A stretch of 64,000 bases of DNA from Pardosa pseudoannulata (GCA_032207245.1 CM063510.1:50822078-50886077); one strand, 5' to 3'; positions 12,124 to 28,411 are shown, counted from the stretch's first letter. Notes: generated by a model not told the origin, from the sequence alone. Made by a program: numbers and translations.

Positions 12124-15100
12124 TATGCTTTCAGGGATAAAGATATAATATTGGAAGAGATCAACACTATTTATTGAACATTCGGTCTATTTTATTATGG
12201 TATCTCATAGGTATCTGATATGATATCTGATGGACTCTTGGTGAGTGCCAATTATGTATCTGTTTAAATAATCCATACGTTTTTAAATACTTAAAGGGCC
12301 TCATTGCATCTAAATAAAATAGGTAAAAATGCATCAATTTTGACGTAGTATTAGCTTCTTAATACTTAATAAAATTATTCTAAAATTTGTATGATATTCA
12401 ATATTTGATTCATTTCTAATATACTTATATTCATTTTAATTGATTTCAATTTTCAGACAAACTAATGTAGAAAAAATTTAAAACTATTATCCCCTGTAGA
12501 CAAGATAAAAAAAATTACTTAATAGATAAACTCAAATTTTTGACTTTGTGTATATATTGTTTTATCTATAAAATGAATTAGTGTTTAGATAATTAGCCAA
12601 CTAGGTTACTTTAAATATTAAATATTTTTAACTTCATATTACTCGTTTTTTTACTTTTTAGTATTTTTTTTTTTTACTTTTTATATCTATATGATTTCTG
12701 TGATCTTAAATTCATTATATAGATTGCAGTTTTTATATTATTGTAGTTTAAGTTTTAAGAGCTATATTATAAATTAGGTTACAGTTTTGATCTTAATATA
12801 AAATACAGGTTTTTCAAATTCTATTGTGACGCATGTTATGGATTTTTTAATATAGAAAATTAGAAAGATATATTTTATGAATTTTTAACAGGTCTTAAAT
12901 GTTTCCTAAACTGATGTAAAATTTTATTCTTTTAAAGTTCTATTAAAGTTTTTCAAGTAGATAAATATAGGAATGAACCAATACTCATTTAGACGATATG
13001 AGACTTCTTAATAGTAAATATTTAATAATAATTTGAAAACTACTTGAAAAACTCCTTGAAATTATTAAACAAAATAGATCTTTTCGATTTAAAAAATGTC
13101 ACGAAAAGTTTTAAAAAATCAAAAGTGGAATGAAATTATAACTAAATTACTATTCAAAATATCCCAATTGTTTAATTTCATGAAAGATATATTTATATAT
13201 TTTTCAAGCATGAGAGCACTGTTATTTTAAGTATTCACCCACACAAATACGCTATCTTTTTATTATAATAAAACATGATGTAACTGTCCATCTACGAGAT
13301 CACTGCTTTTGCTAACTGAGCTATCATATTAAACCTTACGAAAAGCGATATATCATACTGTTAGTTTCTTCTATATGATCTTTTTTTATTATAATCAATT
13401 AAGTGGAATAATTTAATGATTTTAAAACAGTTGAAAGATGTTTAGGATATCTGAGAAATGTTTGTATCATAATAGTAAGTATTTAAGACCTTTTGAAAAG
13501 GCGAAACAAATGCAATTTCAACATGAACTGATTTTCTTTAAGAGGTATGAGACCCATTACTCTCATTTCAACGAGTGTTATTTCTTTTTTCAAGTGCTAT
13601 GAGGACACTATTTTTATATTTATTTAATCGAATTCTCAATTAAGTTATTTTTATGTTTCTAGTATTGATTTAAAAATTAAAATTATTAAAATATTGATTT
13701 CATTTTTTTATTTTTTACAAAAGGGATTAAAGTTTCTAAAAATGAAAAAAATATTTAAAGTATCATCTGGATTTTAAAAATTTTAATACAGATTATTTAA
13801 TTATAAATCAATTTAGATGTAAACCAGTTTAAAAACACTTTCTGTGATAATTCTTATAAATACTTTGTGATTTCCACCATACTCTTAAGATCTACAAGTA
13901 GTTAAGAAAAGAAATAACAGTGAATATTAAATATATGTTTTCTAGAACATGACATTCACCTACGTTTACTAAATTAGACCAATATTGTTATTTATATAAT
14001 GTGTCATCTTAATTATTCTTTTCCCGTTTCTTTCGAGGTGCATATTTAGCTTCGTTTCTCCCAGTTACGATGTTTTCTGATATATTGTCCTTTTTTCAAT
14101 CTATAGACATTTTGTTTTAAGCTGAAAATTTGTAATTAAAATACATCTGTTACTTCGTACCAGGAAATAATGAAAAAATAATTCAAACTTATTCTATAAA
14201 CATAATACAATTAATATTTTTGGTTGCAAAAATATGACTTTAGCTGTCATTTACAGGTTTAAAAAACATTGTTACAAACAGAATTTTAACGCCTCATTAT
14301 AATTATGTTGCATTATTGTCTATCTGTAGCATCTGTAGCATCGATAATTTTAATTATATAGATTGTGGATTTTAATCAAAAGGTAGGTGTACAACTAGAT
14401 GTTATAAAAGTTTTAAATACAAAATTTTAACATTCTACCTCAAATCATTTTTCAGTTAAGACTGGTAGCGTTAATATTCGTTATGTGAAATTTTCTCGTT
14501 ATATATTCATTGCAATCAAAAAGAGAGCTACAGATCTTACATATCTATGTGTTATAACATTTCTAAATGGAACATTTCAACATTTTATATGTAATTGTTT
14601 TTTAGTATTGCGATACACACCTACAGAGATTAAAATTCAACTAGATACAATTTAAAAATTTCTCAAAATCAATCGAGACATGATCAAAAGGAAAATTTCT
14701 TCTGAAATATAAGCACTGGATTTTTTTGCTAATAACATTATTTTACTTAGCACAAGGAAGAAAGTAAGTAAAGGTTAGTAAAACTGAAAATATCTGAATA
14801 TTGCAAGTGGTTTGCATCTCGCATCAGAGTAAAGTTTAAGTTAACAATCCTGCCCAAACTTAGGACAATGCAGATATTGATTGCTTAAAATACTAACAAA
14901 TCAGTAACTGTGAGAAAATAAAATATCTCTGAAAAATGTATGAAGCTATCGAAATGATGAAGTGGACTAGATTAATGCCTTTCCAGCAGTAATATATTAT
15001 TAAACTTCTAACTAGACTCAGTTTCTTAAGCACCTTTTAGTTTCACATGTAAAATGCTTTATCCGGGTCTTTAATTATCTGGGATTTCACATCTCTTATA

Positions 15101-15160
15101 TATTCTGGATGATAGATACTCTACTGTACATTTTAGTACCGTATAATGTGTATTTTGTTT
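12124..15160. other. AT-rich non-coding DNA, no gene seen
   Basis: No element or convincing frame. A tiny CTGTAGCAT tandem occurs near 14325-14341. Confidence 0.6.
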
Positions 15161-15169
15161 TAAGATAAC

Positions 15170-15430
15170 AGTAAAGCCGAATAGTTAAAGTGCTGTTCTT
15201 CTGCACCAGATTTCTCCATTTCAAATCCCACTGAAGATATGAATGTCCCTAGCCTTTTGTTATAGGCTTTAAGTGACAGACCCGGTCTCTTCAAAAATGC
15301 GGTAAACAGAAAATAGTGCCCAAACTACAACAAACAAACATCCCTCCCCTTTCCAGGTTAGAGGCATACCCTCAGTAAGAGGCCGTTAATGAGGAAGCCC
15401 CCCCCCACCTCGGATGGGCACCTTTCTTTA
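15170..15430 (+). mobile_element. tRNA-derived SINE-like element (tentative)
   Basis: A tRNA-like head shows an A-box-like TAGTTAAAGTG (15182-15192) and, about 26 bases later, a B-box-like TTTCAAATCCC (15219-15229). These are the two internal RNA polymerase III promoter elements in the right order and spacing. The tail to about 15430 is non-tRNA sequence with CAAACAAACA and a C9 run. No flanking target duplication was identified, so the borders are approximate. A 243-bp open frame just downstream (15439-15681) is unrecognised and probably chance. Confidence 0.4.
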
Positions 15431-16752
15431 CTTTAGGCTTGAGTTTTAGTCCGAATGTCTGTTTTGACCGTAACAGCTTAAGGTTTGACTGTTTATGCAA
15501 AACGTCTTGGAAACTGCATGTTTCTCGCCTAAACATGTCTCATTCTAATTTTTATCTCTCTTCTTTTTTAAATTTATATTTTATTTTATTTATTAATAAG
15601 AACGTCGTTGTGTCTTTTCTTCCCAGGGACATACACACATCTGAAACCTTTCTTTTAAGGTTGATGGTCCTTGTGGTGTAATTAATAGTTCACGATTTCA
15701 TTAGTACTAGTGTAGCAAAACAGTAGATCGTACCACTTTAAATCAAAGTAACAGTACATTTTTTCTTTACAAAAACTAGAAAAAAAAGGAAATGGAAAAA
15801 AAAAATTTTTTTTCAAATTTATAATTGTAAAATATAAAAAGAATAAGAATTAAGAATACAAAACGTATGTGCATTCTTACATAAATAATATGTTTTTTAG
15901 GCATGCTAACATGTCATGTTAAGAACTTAAACAGCATTCCGGGAACTCGATTCTAGTCGAAATTAACTATTTAACTATCACAAGTAACCAAAAAGTTGAT
16001 TAAAAACTGTAGGGTTATTATAATCCAAGTGTTAAAAATTTCGCCAATAGTTACTTTATTTATTGGGCATACAGAACCATACACACACAAGGATGTACAA
16101 AACACTAAGATGAATCAAAATCTCACAGCCAAAATTTTGATCTATTATAATATATTCCTTATACCATTATAACGCGATAAAGGCAATTTTAAATCCATCA
16201 TTTTATACTGAAGACAAAATGATTAAATTGCCAAATTTTAATAATAGTTTCTTTTAAATATTTAAAAAATGTATTTTATCAAACTTCCTGTGGCTCAGGT
16301 GCTTTTCTAATAATTCTATATGTTAGAAATTTATAGACTATTTACTTTTTATATTAAAAAGGAAAACCATTTAAGTTATTGTATTTAGGATCAAATATGC
16401 TGTTTAAATATTTTAAAGAAATATTCTGGATATTTTACACACTCAAGCAAGTTTGCATTTATTCTATTATTACTTTTTTGGCAAGTTAATGTGGTTTATT
16501 TAATAATAAGAATTTTTATCTCTAGCAGTGGTATATTGAAAAACTATAATTAATTGAGATTGATTAAGGAAATGAATTTAATTTACATTATAAATAAGTA
16601 AATAGGATTTTATGTAATTTTAGTAGGGAAGTATGCTTATCTCATCTCACTGGGTGCTGTTATAAATGCAGGAAATTTTATGCTTTTAATCACTTTTTAT
16701 GTTGAACTACATAACTTTTAATATCTCAGTTTTCTAATACTAATATCTATAG
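15431..16752. other. AT-rich non-coding DNA, no gene seen
   Basis: An 80-codon plus frame at 15439-15681 shows no motif and is not supported as a gene. The rest is featureless. Confidence 0.5.
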
Positions 16753-16848
16753 ATATCTTTGTCTGGAATAAATGACAATAAATCATATGTCAATGGGTTA
16801 TGGGTAGAAGAATTTGGGAACTTCATCCTTCCTACTCTGCATCCAAAG
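16753..16848 (+). CDS. Candidate internal exon (unrecognised protein)
   Basis: A 96-bp segment of exactly 32 codons is bounded by TATCTATAG upstream and AAAG|GTAGTT downstream, in phase 0 at both ends. It encodes ISLSGINDNKSYVNGLWVEE and then FGNFILPTLHPK. The frame is blocked by a stop at the acceptor and by a TGA just after the donor, so it is open only as an exon. Of the exon-like islands in this window it looks the most protein-like, and it is in register with 11974-12053. I cannot assign a family. An open run of this length also arises by chance in AT-rich DNA. Confidence 0.3.
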
Positions 16849-17325
16849 GTAGTTTGAGCTGTTAAAATTATCTTACCAAGACATTAATCTTTGTTTTTAG
16901 TTGTTGTTAATTCTAAAATTTTTAAATAACCTATAAACTGTCAAAGCTCCGTAGCGATAACATCTAATTTTAATTTATTTGCCTCGAAATATTTTAACGC
17001 TATAACAAAGTATCTTAGTTTTAGATTCAGTTTCATAACTTGCAAATAAAATTTACTAATGTATGTGAGGAGAAATAAAAGGTGTGCCAAGAGAAAAAAT
17101 TATAAGTGAAAATAGATCTTTCGGAACGAGCGTAGTATTAGATTTAATTAAATGTATTGATCCGAAGTCATATAAAATGTATGGAGATTTTTTTCATTTT
17201 TCTAGAATTATTGGAAGCCAGTCTTCTGAATAACTAGAACTAAAAGAAAAGTCTATTATTAAACTTTTCTCTTAGTAAAAGTAATCTATTATTAAATAAT
17301 TATTAGTAAAATTTTTTGTTACTTG

Positions 17326-17605
17326 GCTAGAAACAAAATAAATTAATTTTCAAAGTACAGTTACTTTAAGAATAAACTAAAATCAACAATATTTGCATGG
17401 AAAATTTTCAATAATACTCCTTTTAAGTGTTAATAGCTACTAATTTTTAAAATTAATAAGATTTTACCTTGAATTTATAAATACTTCCATATAAATACAT
17501 TGTCAATAATATATTACATTTCCAAGCAGATTGGTCAAAAACAAAATAAATTAATTTTGAAAGTGAATTTTTCTCTTAAGTATAAACTAATGTAAACAAT
17601 ATTTG
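17326..17605. repeat. Diverged direct repeat, period about 203 bp
   Basis: The phrase AAACAAAATAAATTAATTTT, followed by similar sequence through CAATATTTG, occurs at about 17332-17393 and again at about 17538-17602 with substitutions and small gaps. This suggests an old local duplication. Confidence 0.6.
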
Positions 17606-18544
17606 ACTTATAATTATCTACCACCGAATAGCAATAATGTACTACTAAGCGTATTAAACAGTCCTTAGAAAATATATCGCTAGAGACTTAATTTAACGGC
17701 ATCTTAAAATTATTTAGGAGTAATTCGAGCGCATATTGTTGAGAGTTTACGCTGATGATTGTGTTATGACGAAGAAGCAGGTGTAAGAGCGATAAATTAT
17801 TTTAGGATGAAATATGAATCCTTGCAACCAAGCGTAAAAATTAAATACTGGTAACTTAGAAAAGCGAGTTTAATTTATTATAGATATTAAGATGTAAAGC
17901 GTTTTCAGTAATGTGATAATAATAAAAAATAAGTGCTGCTCCTAAAAATTAGAGGCATAATTTGTCTGTTACAAGAACTTTCTAAAAAGTCACAACTGAT
18001 AAAAGAGTTAAACATTAATTTCAAAGTTTAGAATTTATATTAAAATCTAGAAATTTTAATAGAAATAGGAATAACATGCCTCTAATTTTATAGTACTGAT
18101 AAATCCTATTATTGCAATCTAATAAGCATTTGGGTTTTAGCTTCCTTTAGTTGCTGTAAATGTCAACAAAATAAGTCTAAATTCCATACATAGATATCAA
18201 AATTCTATATTTATTTAAAAACATGATATTTTTACTAAATAAAAAATTATAAAGTTAATACTTTATTAAACAGTGGCGAATACATTAAATTAACCAGAAA
18301 ATATTTCTTTAAATACTATGCACATATAATTCATGTTTATAAAATTATTTAATGCAAATGGAATTCAATTACTAGTTATCTTACTTTAAAACTGCTAAAT
18401 ACACATTAGATTAAATAAGGAAAAGTAGCAAATTGAAATGAAGCATAAATATTTTAAGGAATGTGGTTCAACTGAATTTTTATGATAAAGGTTTTATTTG
18501 AATTAAAACTTGATATTCTTTAAGATTCTGGTAATTATATTCAG

Positions 18545-18545
<1 letters not shown>
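17606..18545. other. AT-rich non-coding DNA, no gene seen
   Basis: No frame or element supported. Confidence 0.6.
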
Positions 18546-18950
<405 letters not shown>

Positions 18951-21846
18951 CAACCAGTGAAAATATTTCTTTTTAGTTACATGGAAATTTGAACTCTATT
19001 CTTTTATTTTCCGAGCTTGCCGTGCAAAAAGAACTCCTAATTCAACGATGGGGGAAGTTGTTTGAAATGATTTAATTTTCTGTACAACATTTTAGTTAAT
19101 AATGAACTAATCTAACTAAAAACAACAAATAACCAAATTGTATTTGGCTCATAGATACACACTCTTTAGTTTGAGCGGCACTAAATCCAAATTAATTTTC
19201 AAATCATTAAACACAAATAATTGTACTTTTAACCGTAGCCAGAATTCGGATTTCAACTGAAAAATAAATCAGTTTTAGATATTCTAGAGTAGGTGTAATA
19301 CATTCTGAAAAAAAAACTGCTTTGACATCTTAAATGAAATTAATTTAGGAAAATATATTATAAATATATTTTAAAACGTAATAAGAGTTAATTCTTTTGA
19401 TCTTTCTGAGATATGACCTAATGTTACTGCTCTTCAGTTCTGCAGTTTTTAAGTTCGAATTTCTTTGCTGGCATGGATGACACAATAATTTGAAATTGGC
19501 ACTAAACAGTAGGTCTTGGCGTCATTATCCGTCGTCTAGAGATTTCCAGATAATGAGCTTCCAAATCCTATCAAACTGTTTTGATATAAATATAAATATG
19601 CTTGTGTGTATATTTATACATATATTTTTCTAAATCTATACACCTTCTATATAAGAATACTAAATATTAGTAAAAATATAATACGAAATATTTAAAAAGT
19701 GTTTAATAGTAAAGTGACACTATTAATGTATTTAAACTTTACATTTGCATTAAAATATATTGAATGCATGAAAAAGCCACAGAAAACTAAATTAATTAGT
19801 TATTCTGTAACTATTTACAAATAAATTGCAGAAACTCATTTTCTCTTTCTTTCTTTTTCCTTTCGGAAAATTTCTATTCTAAAATGTAGTATTTTACAAA
19901 TAAGAATTTTTACATTGCATAAAAAGGGGAGTTTTAAATTACACATTATTTAATGCTGCCAAATAATGAAGTTAGTCTGAATGGGATTTAGTGAATAAGG
20001 AAAACTTTTAATCAAAGATTATAAAAGATGAACAAATTTCAAAAGCATTCTTTGAAATATGTTCATCTTATCATTTGTTTGAAAATAAGTTGGAAAAGAT
20101 GGTTTTTTTTTTGTAATATATAAGGGAGGGAAAAACAACATTATCTTTGGAAAAAAATCCTATAAGCAGTCATTAATAGTTGAATCATTATATATTTTTA
20201 TTTTGTGGTATGTTTTGAGTGGCAAACCACTGTATAAATTCATTTCAAGATTTTATTAAAAAATGTAAAGAGGTAAAATGAAAATTGTGTCTGTGAAAAA
20301 AATGTATTCAAATCTGTAAGTAGCTACTTCATGAAAATAATAATTTTCTATTTTACAATTTATGGTTTGAACAACAGTAAAAATTCTCAATCTATCCTAA
20401 AATGCTTATCAGATATTCAAAAAGATATGTTTTAGTGAGAAAAAAACCCGGATATGTATGAATATTAAATGAGATTTTAGAATAAATTTAAACTTTTTGT
20501 CTAGTTTATGATGGTTAACTTTTTGACAATACCCGTTTCTTTTAAAATATAAAAAAGTATAATGATTTGCTGGAATTTTAGAATAAAATAGCGAATTATT
20601 GGGTTTTACAAAGAAAGCATCTCTGTCTCTGCGCTAGATAGCTTTTGCATCAAAGCAAATAGTTCCCAGAATATAAAAATTCCAATTTTGAAAAAGTGCA
20701 TACATAATTTGATGTTTTGGAGATAGATAAAAAATATTTGTAAAAATTGTATCTATTTTATCTATCGCGTTACTTTTTTAGGTAGAATGTACAATGCGTT
20801 AAGTACATTTTCTTGGTTCTTATTTCTTAGACAATTTTTTCAGAATAGATTGTCAAGAAATGGTGAAAGGATGAATTTATTATTTGTAAAGCTTTCAGGA
20901 TTTCCTTAGATTACGAGTATGTCATTTTAAAAAGCCACGAAATGTTTTATTTTACTGAGAAAACTCATCTTTCTAACAAAAATTTTAACTGAGGATTTTT
21001 TATTTCTTCCTAAAATATACTTTATGAAACATTTTTCTCTTATATTTTTTAATACGAAATAACTGTGTTATATGATTACACTGTACTTCTGAATAAAGCT
21101 TACTTTAAACTTAAGAAAGGGAAAATTAGCACTAGAAACTGGGTGCTTTGTGTTATAAATAGAAAATTTTAGTTTTTTAATAGTACATACTTATTTAAAA
21201 AATTTAAAGAATTGGAACAAAAAGGTTATGCACAGAAAAAAGACAAACTTTTGTAGGACTTGAACATATCTTAAATAGAAAGAAAAATGATTTTGCAGGT
21301 TGCAAGCTAAAATAAATATATTTTCAATAGGTGATTTTACTTATAAATTCAAAAATTTATTCTACTCATAAAAAGTTATTTATTATTCTGAATTGAAATG
21401 TTTACATACAAAAAAATTATTCCTATTGATGATACTTAAGAAAAAGAATTATATGTATTACAGTAAATTTTAAACCCTACTGTAAATAATGAAATTATTT
21501 TCTTCTTAGATAGTGTTTTATCACACTATACTTATATCTTAGTATTTTAAATCATTAACATGATCATGTTCATGAATAACAATGACTTGAATTGGAAATT
21601 TACATACAAAGCAATAAAAGACAATTCTACTTTTTCAATAAAGCAAAGCTAAAATCTCATGGCATTCCTCTTTAGGATGACCTAACATGCGCTATGTTAA
21701 ATATGTCATTATTTAAAACTTGAGTTAGGTTGACCATGTTTTTTCCATTTGATTTAGTAAATCTGACCAGATTGAAATCAGACGGAGGACAGAGTTAATA
21801 TTTGCACAAAAATTTGCATTTTCGTGTTACAGGTTATAGCTATTAC
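18951..21846. other. AT-rich non-coding DNA with one weak SINE-like piece
   Basis: Around 19400-19500 an AAGTTCGAATTTC segment (19451-19463) resembles a tRNA B box, and the sequence before it resembles the head of the SINE-like element at 15170. Two short open segments (about 18980-19072 and 20592-20720) have some protein-like composition but poor splice sites. Nothing else was recognised. Confidence 0.35.
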
Positions 21847-22500
<654 letters not shown>

Positions 22501-22730
22501 TAATTCACCTTAAGGCCTTATTATCAAGCTCTAAAAATTATATTTTGGTTTTAATATATCGTACTCTAAAATACTTAATGTATTAATAAATGTATTTTAT
22601 AAAACATAGTAATATTACACTGTAAATACCGTGAGATAGCATTAGTAGCATTATATACATAAAAATTAACATGAAAAGATATACATTGTTAAATCTGTTT
22701 TAAAATGTACAATATAAATTACGATAGCAG

Positions 22731-23958
<1,228 letters not shown>

Positions 23959-24040
<82 letters not shown>
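23959..24040. repeat. (AT)n, right half split by insertion
   Basis: This continues the AT tract of copy B after the hAT-like element, ending in TACATAATACATATATATC as copy A ends in ATAATACATGTATATC. Confidence 0.95.
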
Positions 24041-24045
<5 letters not shown>

Positions 24046-24374
24046 ATATACATATATATCATCATCTAGTTTCTAAAAAGTGAAGCTTTTAATAAATAAT
24101 CGAAATCCAAGTGTTTCTAGTTTTTTCATCTGTAAATATTTTTAAAATATAAATATATTACTTCAAAGTAAATTATCTATCTCTACATGTATATTTGTTA
24201 TTTTAAAATACTAAGGAATAAATTTTATATTTTATGAAAATTCGAAAGAGAACGCATAAGGAAGATTTTTTAATCAGAATGGAAATACACATGTTATAAT
24301 GCTTATAATATAAACTTTCTTCTGAAAAAGACTACCGTTTAAAATATTTACATAAAATATTTTTTACAATGCAG

Positions 24375-24550
24375 CTGCAATCTTTATACCAATCTTGACT
24401 GCGAAGGTTTTACGCACTACACAAATGCACGCATAGCGTAAGAAATGCTATAGATTCCAAAACCACTGACTATTGTAAGTAGGGAGCAAGCAGAAACCAC
24501 GAACTTATCTTATGAGCCCCAACTACCATTAAAAAACACGGTAGATCTTT
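24375..24550. other. Higher-complexity island with weak exon signals
   Basis: An acceptor-like TTTTTTACAATGCAG precedes an open segment reading CNLYTNLDCEGFTHYTNARI up to GTAAGA at 24438. An overlapping alternative frame reads FYALHKCTHSVRNAIDSKTT up to GTAAGT near 24477. The two readings exclude each other and neither matches a known family. It is recorded only as a segment worth testing. Confidence 0.2.
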
Positions 24551-27500
24551 GGAGAGTTTGAAATCAATATGTGCAATAATTTCTTATTTATAGTGCTTGG
24601 AAGTTGAAAAAACCTTATTCAGTAAAATGCATTTAAAATTTTTAAAGTAAAGTCTGTGTAGTTTTACAATTTATAATTCAAATATTTCAATAGAGTTTGC
24701 TTTAAACGATTAAGAAATGTATAGAAAGTTTGAAAATGTAAAAGCAAAAGAAACAATTATTAAAGATTTTTACCTTGTGTTTCTGCTTTAAAAATATACA
24801 TCATATGCATTTAAAAACATATATAGACATAATTCCCTAGTTATATCAAATAATACAGTACATATAATATACAATAGGGTATAAATATAGGTAAATATTT
24901 CACAGTAAATGGCGGTTAAGTTCAGTAATTTCATATTCCAGAAAAGGAAAAGATATTGAGTGTTACATATCTTGTTTTATTTGTTTTCTGGAATAACTGA
25001 CTGGATTCATGTGTGTAGCCGGTGAATATCTAAACCATTAAAATATATGTGTGTAACGAGAATATAATGTTTTTGCCTAAAACTCTAAACACGATACGGG
25101 CCTTTAAAAAGGAACGAATAAAAAGAGCCAAGTAAAGCCTGACAGCTGTTTCACTACTGACGAAATTTTTTTTCAAAGCGAACTAGGAAAAAATCCTGAC
25201 TCAGTGACCGAAAATTACACAAGGGTGAAATAATTTAAAGTTTACTGCGTGGGAGTATTCTTTTCTTATGAAATCTTTAGAGATTTTTCTTACTCGCTTG
25301 GAGTAAAATACTTTTTTGCTTGAATCTTTACTTTGATTACAGTATTTTTGCTTTATTACTAGATTTACTGAAGGGATAATTCTGACACCTGGGAGAGATT
25401 TATTTTCTAGTAAGTTCTAGTAGTCATTTTTATTTTATTTTTCAGTTGACTAGTTCTTTGTATTTGAATGTTTTAAGTTGTTTTCGAAATAATTTACAGT
25501 ATAAGTACAAAGTATTGTATGTATTTTTGTAGAAAAATACTTTTTACAAATAATTTTTAACAGTCTTTTTTTTATTTTTATTTTTTTGTAATTTTTTTCA
25601 TATTTAATATAGTATTTTCAAACATTTAGGGAAGTGCATTTGCCTTTTTTCTGTGAAATTTTTAGGCTAAAGGATTAATTCCTGTAGTGGTATCAAGAAC
25701 TACCTCTGTCAAAACAAGAAGAAAATCCACGAGACACAATATAAATGAGGCAGATTAAAACGCATCTTCTTGCCTAGTTACTCGATCAGGGCTTTTATAT
25801 AACTAGCAAAGTCATGAACTTGTAAAATTTCATTTTATTTTAATCGATTAAATGCTCTACATTTTACTAGAAATAAGAAGTTATCTTATACTTCTTAAAA
25901 CATTTAACATTTAGAAGAAGTATATGAGATAAAAATATAAATTGGAAAATGATGATTAGCGACATGCTCGTATGCCTACAGTTTTTTCTCTACTGGAAAT
26001 GTCGCGGTTACAGTTAGTTGCGATTTCATGACGACCTCACTCTTCTCCATTTCTCACTATAATTTTAAGGGTGGATAGTTCTTCGTGAGTTACCACATCA
26101 AGAAACACGCTTTTCATTTTGCTAAAAAGGAAAGACAGCAAAGGAGTACATGAGTCTTTTAAATAAATATTTTAATATAATCTTGCTTAAAAGTTGTAAC
26201 ATGAATTTTTGTTTTAATAGTAGAATGGAGAAATTATTAACAGTTATTTTCATTACAAATATTAATTGTTATTATTTTTAAATTTCAATAGAAATAACAG
26301 GAGAGTTACATCATAAACTAGGATCTTAATCGCTCTATTATCTCTCAGTTTTTATAGGACTGACGTAACTATTTCTATTTTTCTTCCACATTTATTATTA
26401 AAACGTATAGTTAATGTCTTGATCTTGACTTCTAAGAGGCTTTCCATTAAACAGTAAATTCCTTTCCAGTTACTTTTTTCTTCTGACGATCTTTTCGTGT
26501 TGTTGTTTCTGGTCCACAGTGGCTACCATTCGTCTGGCGTCTTTTTTGTTTCCGTTGGTTTGGTGAAAGTGTCCTTACGTACTGCATACGGCGCCAATGA
26601 ACTGGTGGCTTCACATATTTCCACTCATTCTGCTTTTACAAGCCTCTGAATGCTCTGAAATCATGGATATTGAATGCTCGAAATAATATAGCATCTATCT
26701 ACATCTTTTAACTATTTGTACCTTATTTACATCGTCTTTGCATTTTATGCAAATAAATAGATAGTTAAATTGAATACTACATCGTTCAAGGATTTCTAAA
26801 GTTAAATAATAACGTTGATAGCCTTTTGATATATTCTTGATTTAGTGTATATTCAGTAGAATTATGTTAAATACACATTTTAAACGAATTATACACTGGT
26901 TAATCATCTTGTTAACTTTTTGGAGGTTGAAAAATCAGTTTAACCTCGGCTACTCGTGATGTATTACATCGCTGTCAATTTATTTTTCCTGAAAGAATCT
27001 GTTTAATTCTGAAAATAACTCCTTACTTAGTATATCTTTTCCATAACTTGATTTTTGATTTTTTTGTATTGTTTCGATAAAAATAAGTTATTTTTATTTC
27101 ATTAAATAATAATACAATAAAAATGTTAGATCCCAAGAAAATACCGATTAGATTAAATAAGAAACCTTCTTAGAAAGGTTAAATTATAGATTGAGAAAAA
27201 AAGGTAAAATAAGTTAGTTATAAAACTTTGGGAAGATAGCTATCATTATCTGTAATTTTATTACTTGCCCTCTGAAAATCAGATTACCTGTTTAAGTCAA
27301 ATTAATGGATACTAGAATGCCAGTTATTCTTATTTGCAAAATATAGATTAAATCTAATTTAGATTTATTGTATTACACTTTTAAAACTTTCATTAAGGTA
27401 ATATAATTTCATCTTTAGGATAAATAAGGTATGAATATTTAAATAAAACTAATTAAAATCTTTAAAAATTACGTAAATTTGTGTAAATATGTCACTATAA

Positions 27501-28030
27501 AAAAATGAAAAATATGAATCTTAATACGAATGTGTCAAATTTCCTAATATAAATGTTTATATCATAAAAATATAAGCAGTTTGCTTAGATATCGTTGTAA
27601 ATTTTTTTATCAATTAAAATATTAGATGAATATATTGTGGAAAATGAAAAAAAAAGTTTAAAATGTAATTTCATTTCTATTCAAGTCTATATGGTCTTAT
27701 ATTTTACTGTGGTATGGTTTTGTCAATACATTTTAGTCAAATTACTCTTTATTGGGCATATTAGCATAAGTGTAACATATTTATGTAACAAAAAAGCGAT
27801 CATGTTTCATTACATTTCAATACATTTTTTAACAACTCTACAGTGCATTTACTGAAAACCAAAAGAAAAGCATCATAAAAATGAGGCCTCTACATACAAA
27901 TACAGCATGTTTTCCATACTATCTACTAAAACGAGTATTTCCATTACACATTTTTTTTAGAACAGAAAATAGTTGGGTTAAACTCCAGTTAGAGGAGAGT
28001 GTATAATTTTTACATCTATGTAGGATATCT
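24551..28030. other. AT-rich non-coding DNA, one island near 26470-26650
   Basis: Around 26470-26650 composition rises, and a plus frame (SGYHSSGVFFVSVGLVKVSL) and minus frames are open for about 50 codons without recognisable motif. A 72-codon frame at 27637-27855 is AT-driven and not supported. Nothing else is recognisable. Confidence 0.45.
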
Positions 28031-28411
28031 ATGGACAATAATAATAAAAAACACTATAGATGCTTAGTTACGAAGCAATATAATTTTCAACAGTATCTTC
28101 ATGAAAGAGAAAAAAACATCAGGAAACTGGCGCTAATGCATAAAGATGAAAACTTTTTTCCCTCTCCAGTGCAAATTGGTAATAGTTGCCATGCAGTATT
28201 ACTTCAAGCATGGAAAAAAATCATTTGGGCTAGAGTCTCGATACACCAGGAGGAAGTGTTGTTTATTCAAGCCTTCCATTGGATACATATGCCTTTGGAT
28301 ACATATGCGTGGGAACACTTTGAAAATGTCATAATAATTCAGTATAAACCCTTCCTTTGTTATATTGCTCTAAATGTGAATAAAACATTTATTTCTACAA
28401 ATAAAGTGTGA
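28031..28411 (+). CDS. Unrecognised 126-codon ORF
   Basis: An uninterrupted plus frame of 126 codons starts MDNNNKKHYRCLVTKQYNFQ, is rich in Lys, His, Ile and Trp, and ends near an AATAAA at about 28399. I see no signal peptide, transmembrane helix or family motif. A 16-bp near-tandem repeat of TTGGATACATATGC lies inside (28279-28308). It is longer than most chance frames at this base composition and sits directly before a Tc1 remnant, so it may be transposon-derived, a single exon, or chance. No start-site context supports translation. Confidence 0.2.
   Translation: MDNNNKKHYRCLVTKQYNFQQYLHEREKNIRKLALMHKDENFFPSPVQIGNSCHAVLLQAWKKIIWARVSIHQEEVLFIQAFHWIHMPLDTYAWEHFENVIIIQYKPFLCYIALNVNKTFISTNKV

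Noticed and set aside
15439..15681. 80-codon plus frame after the SINE-like unit
   Set aside because: No domain, and an AT-driven C-terminal half.
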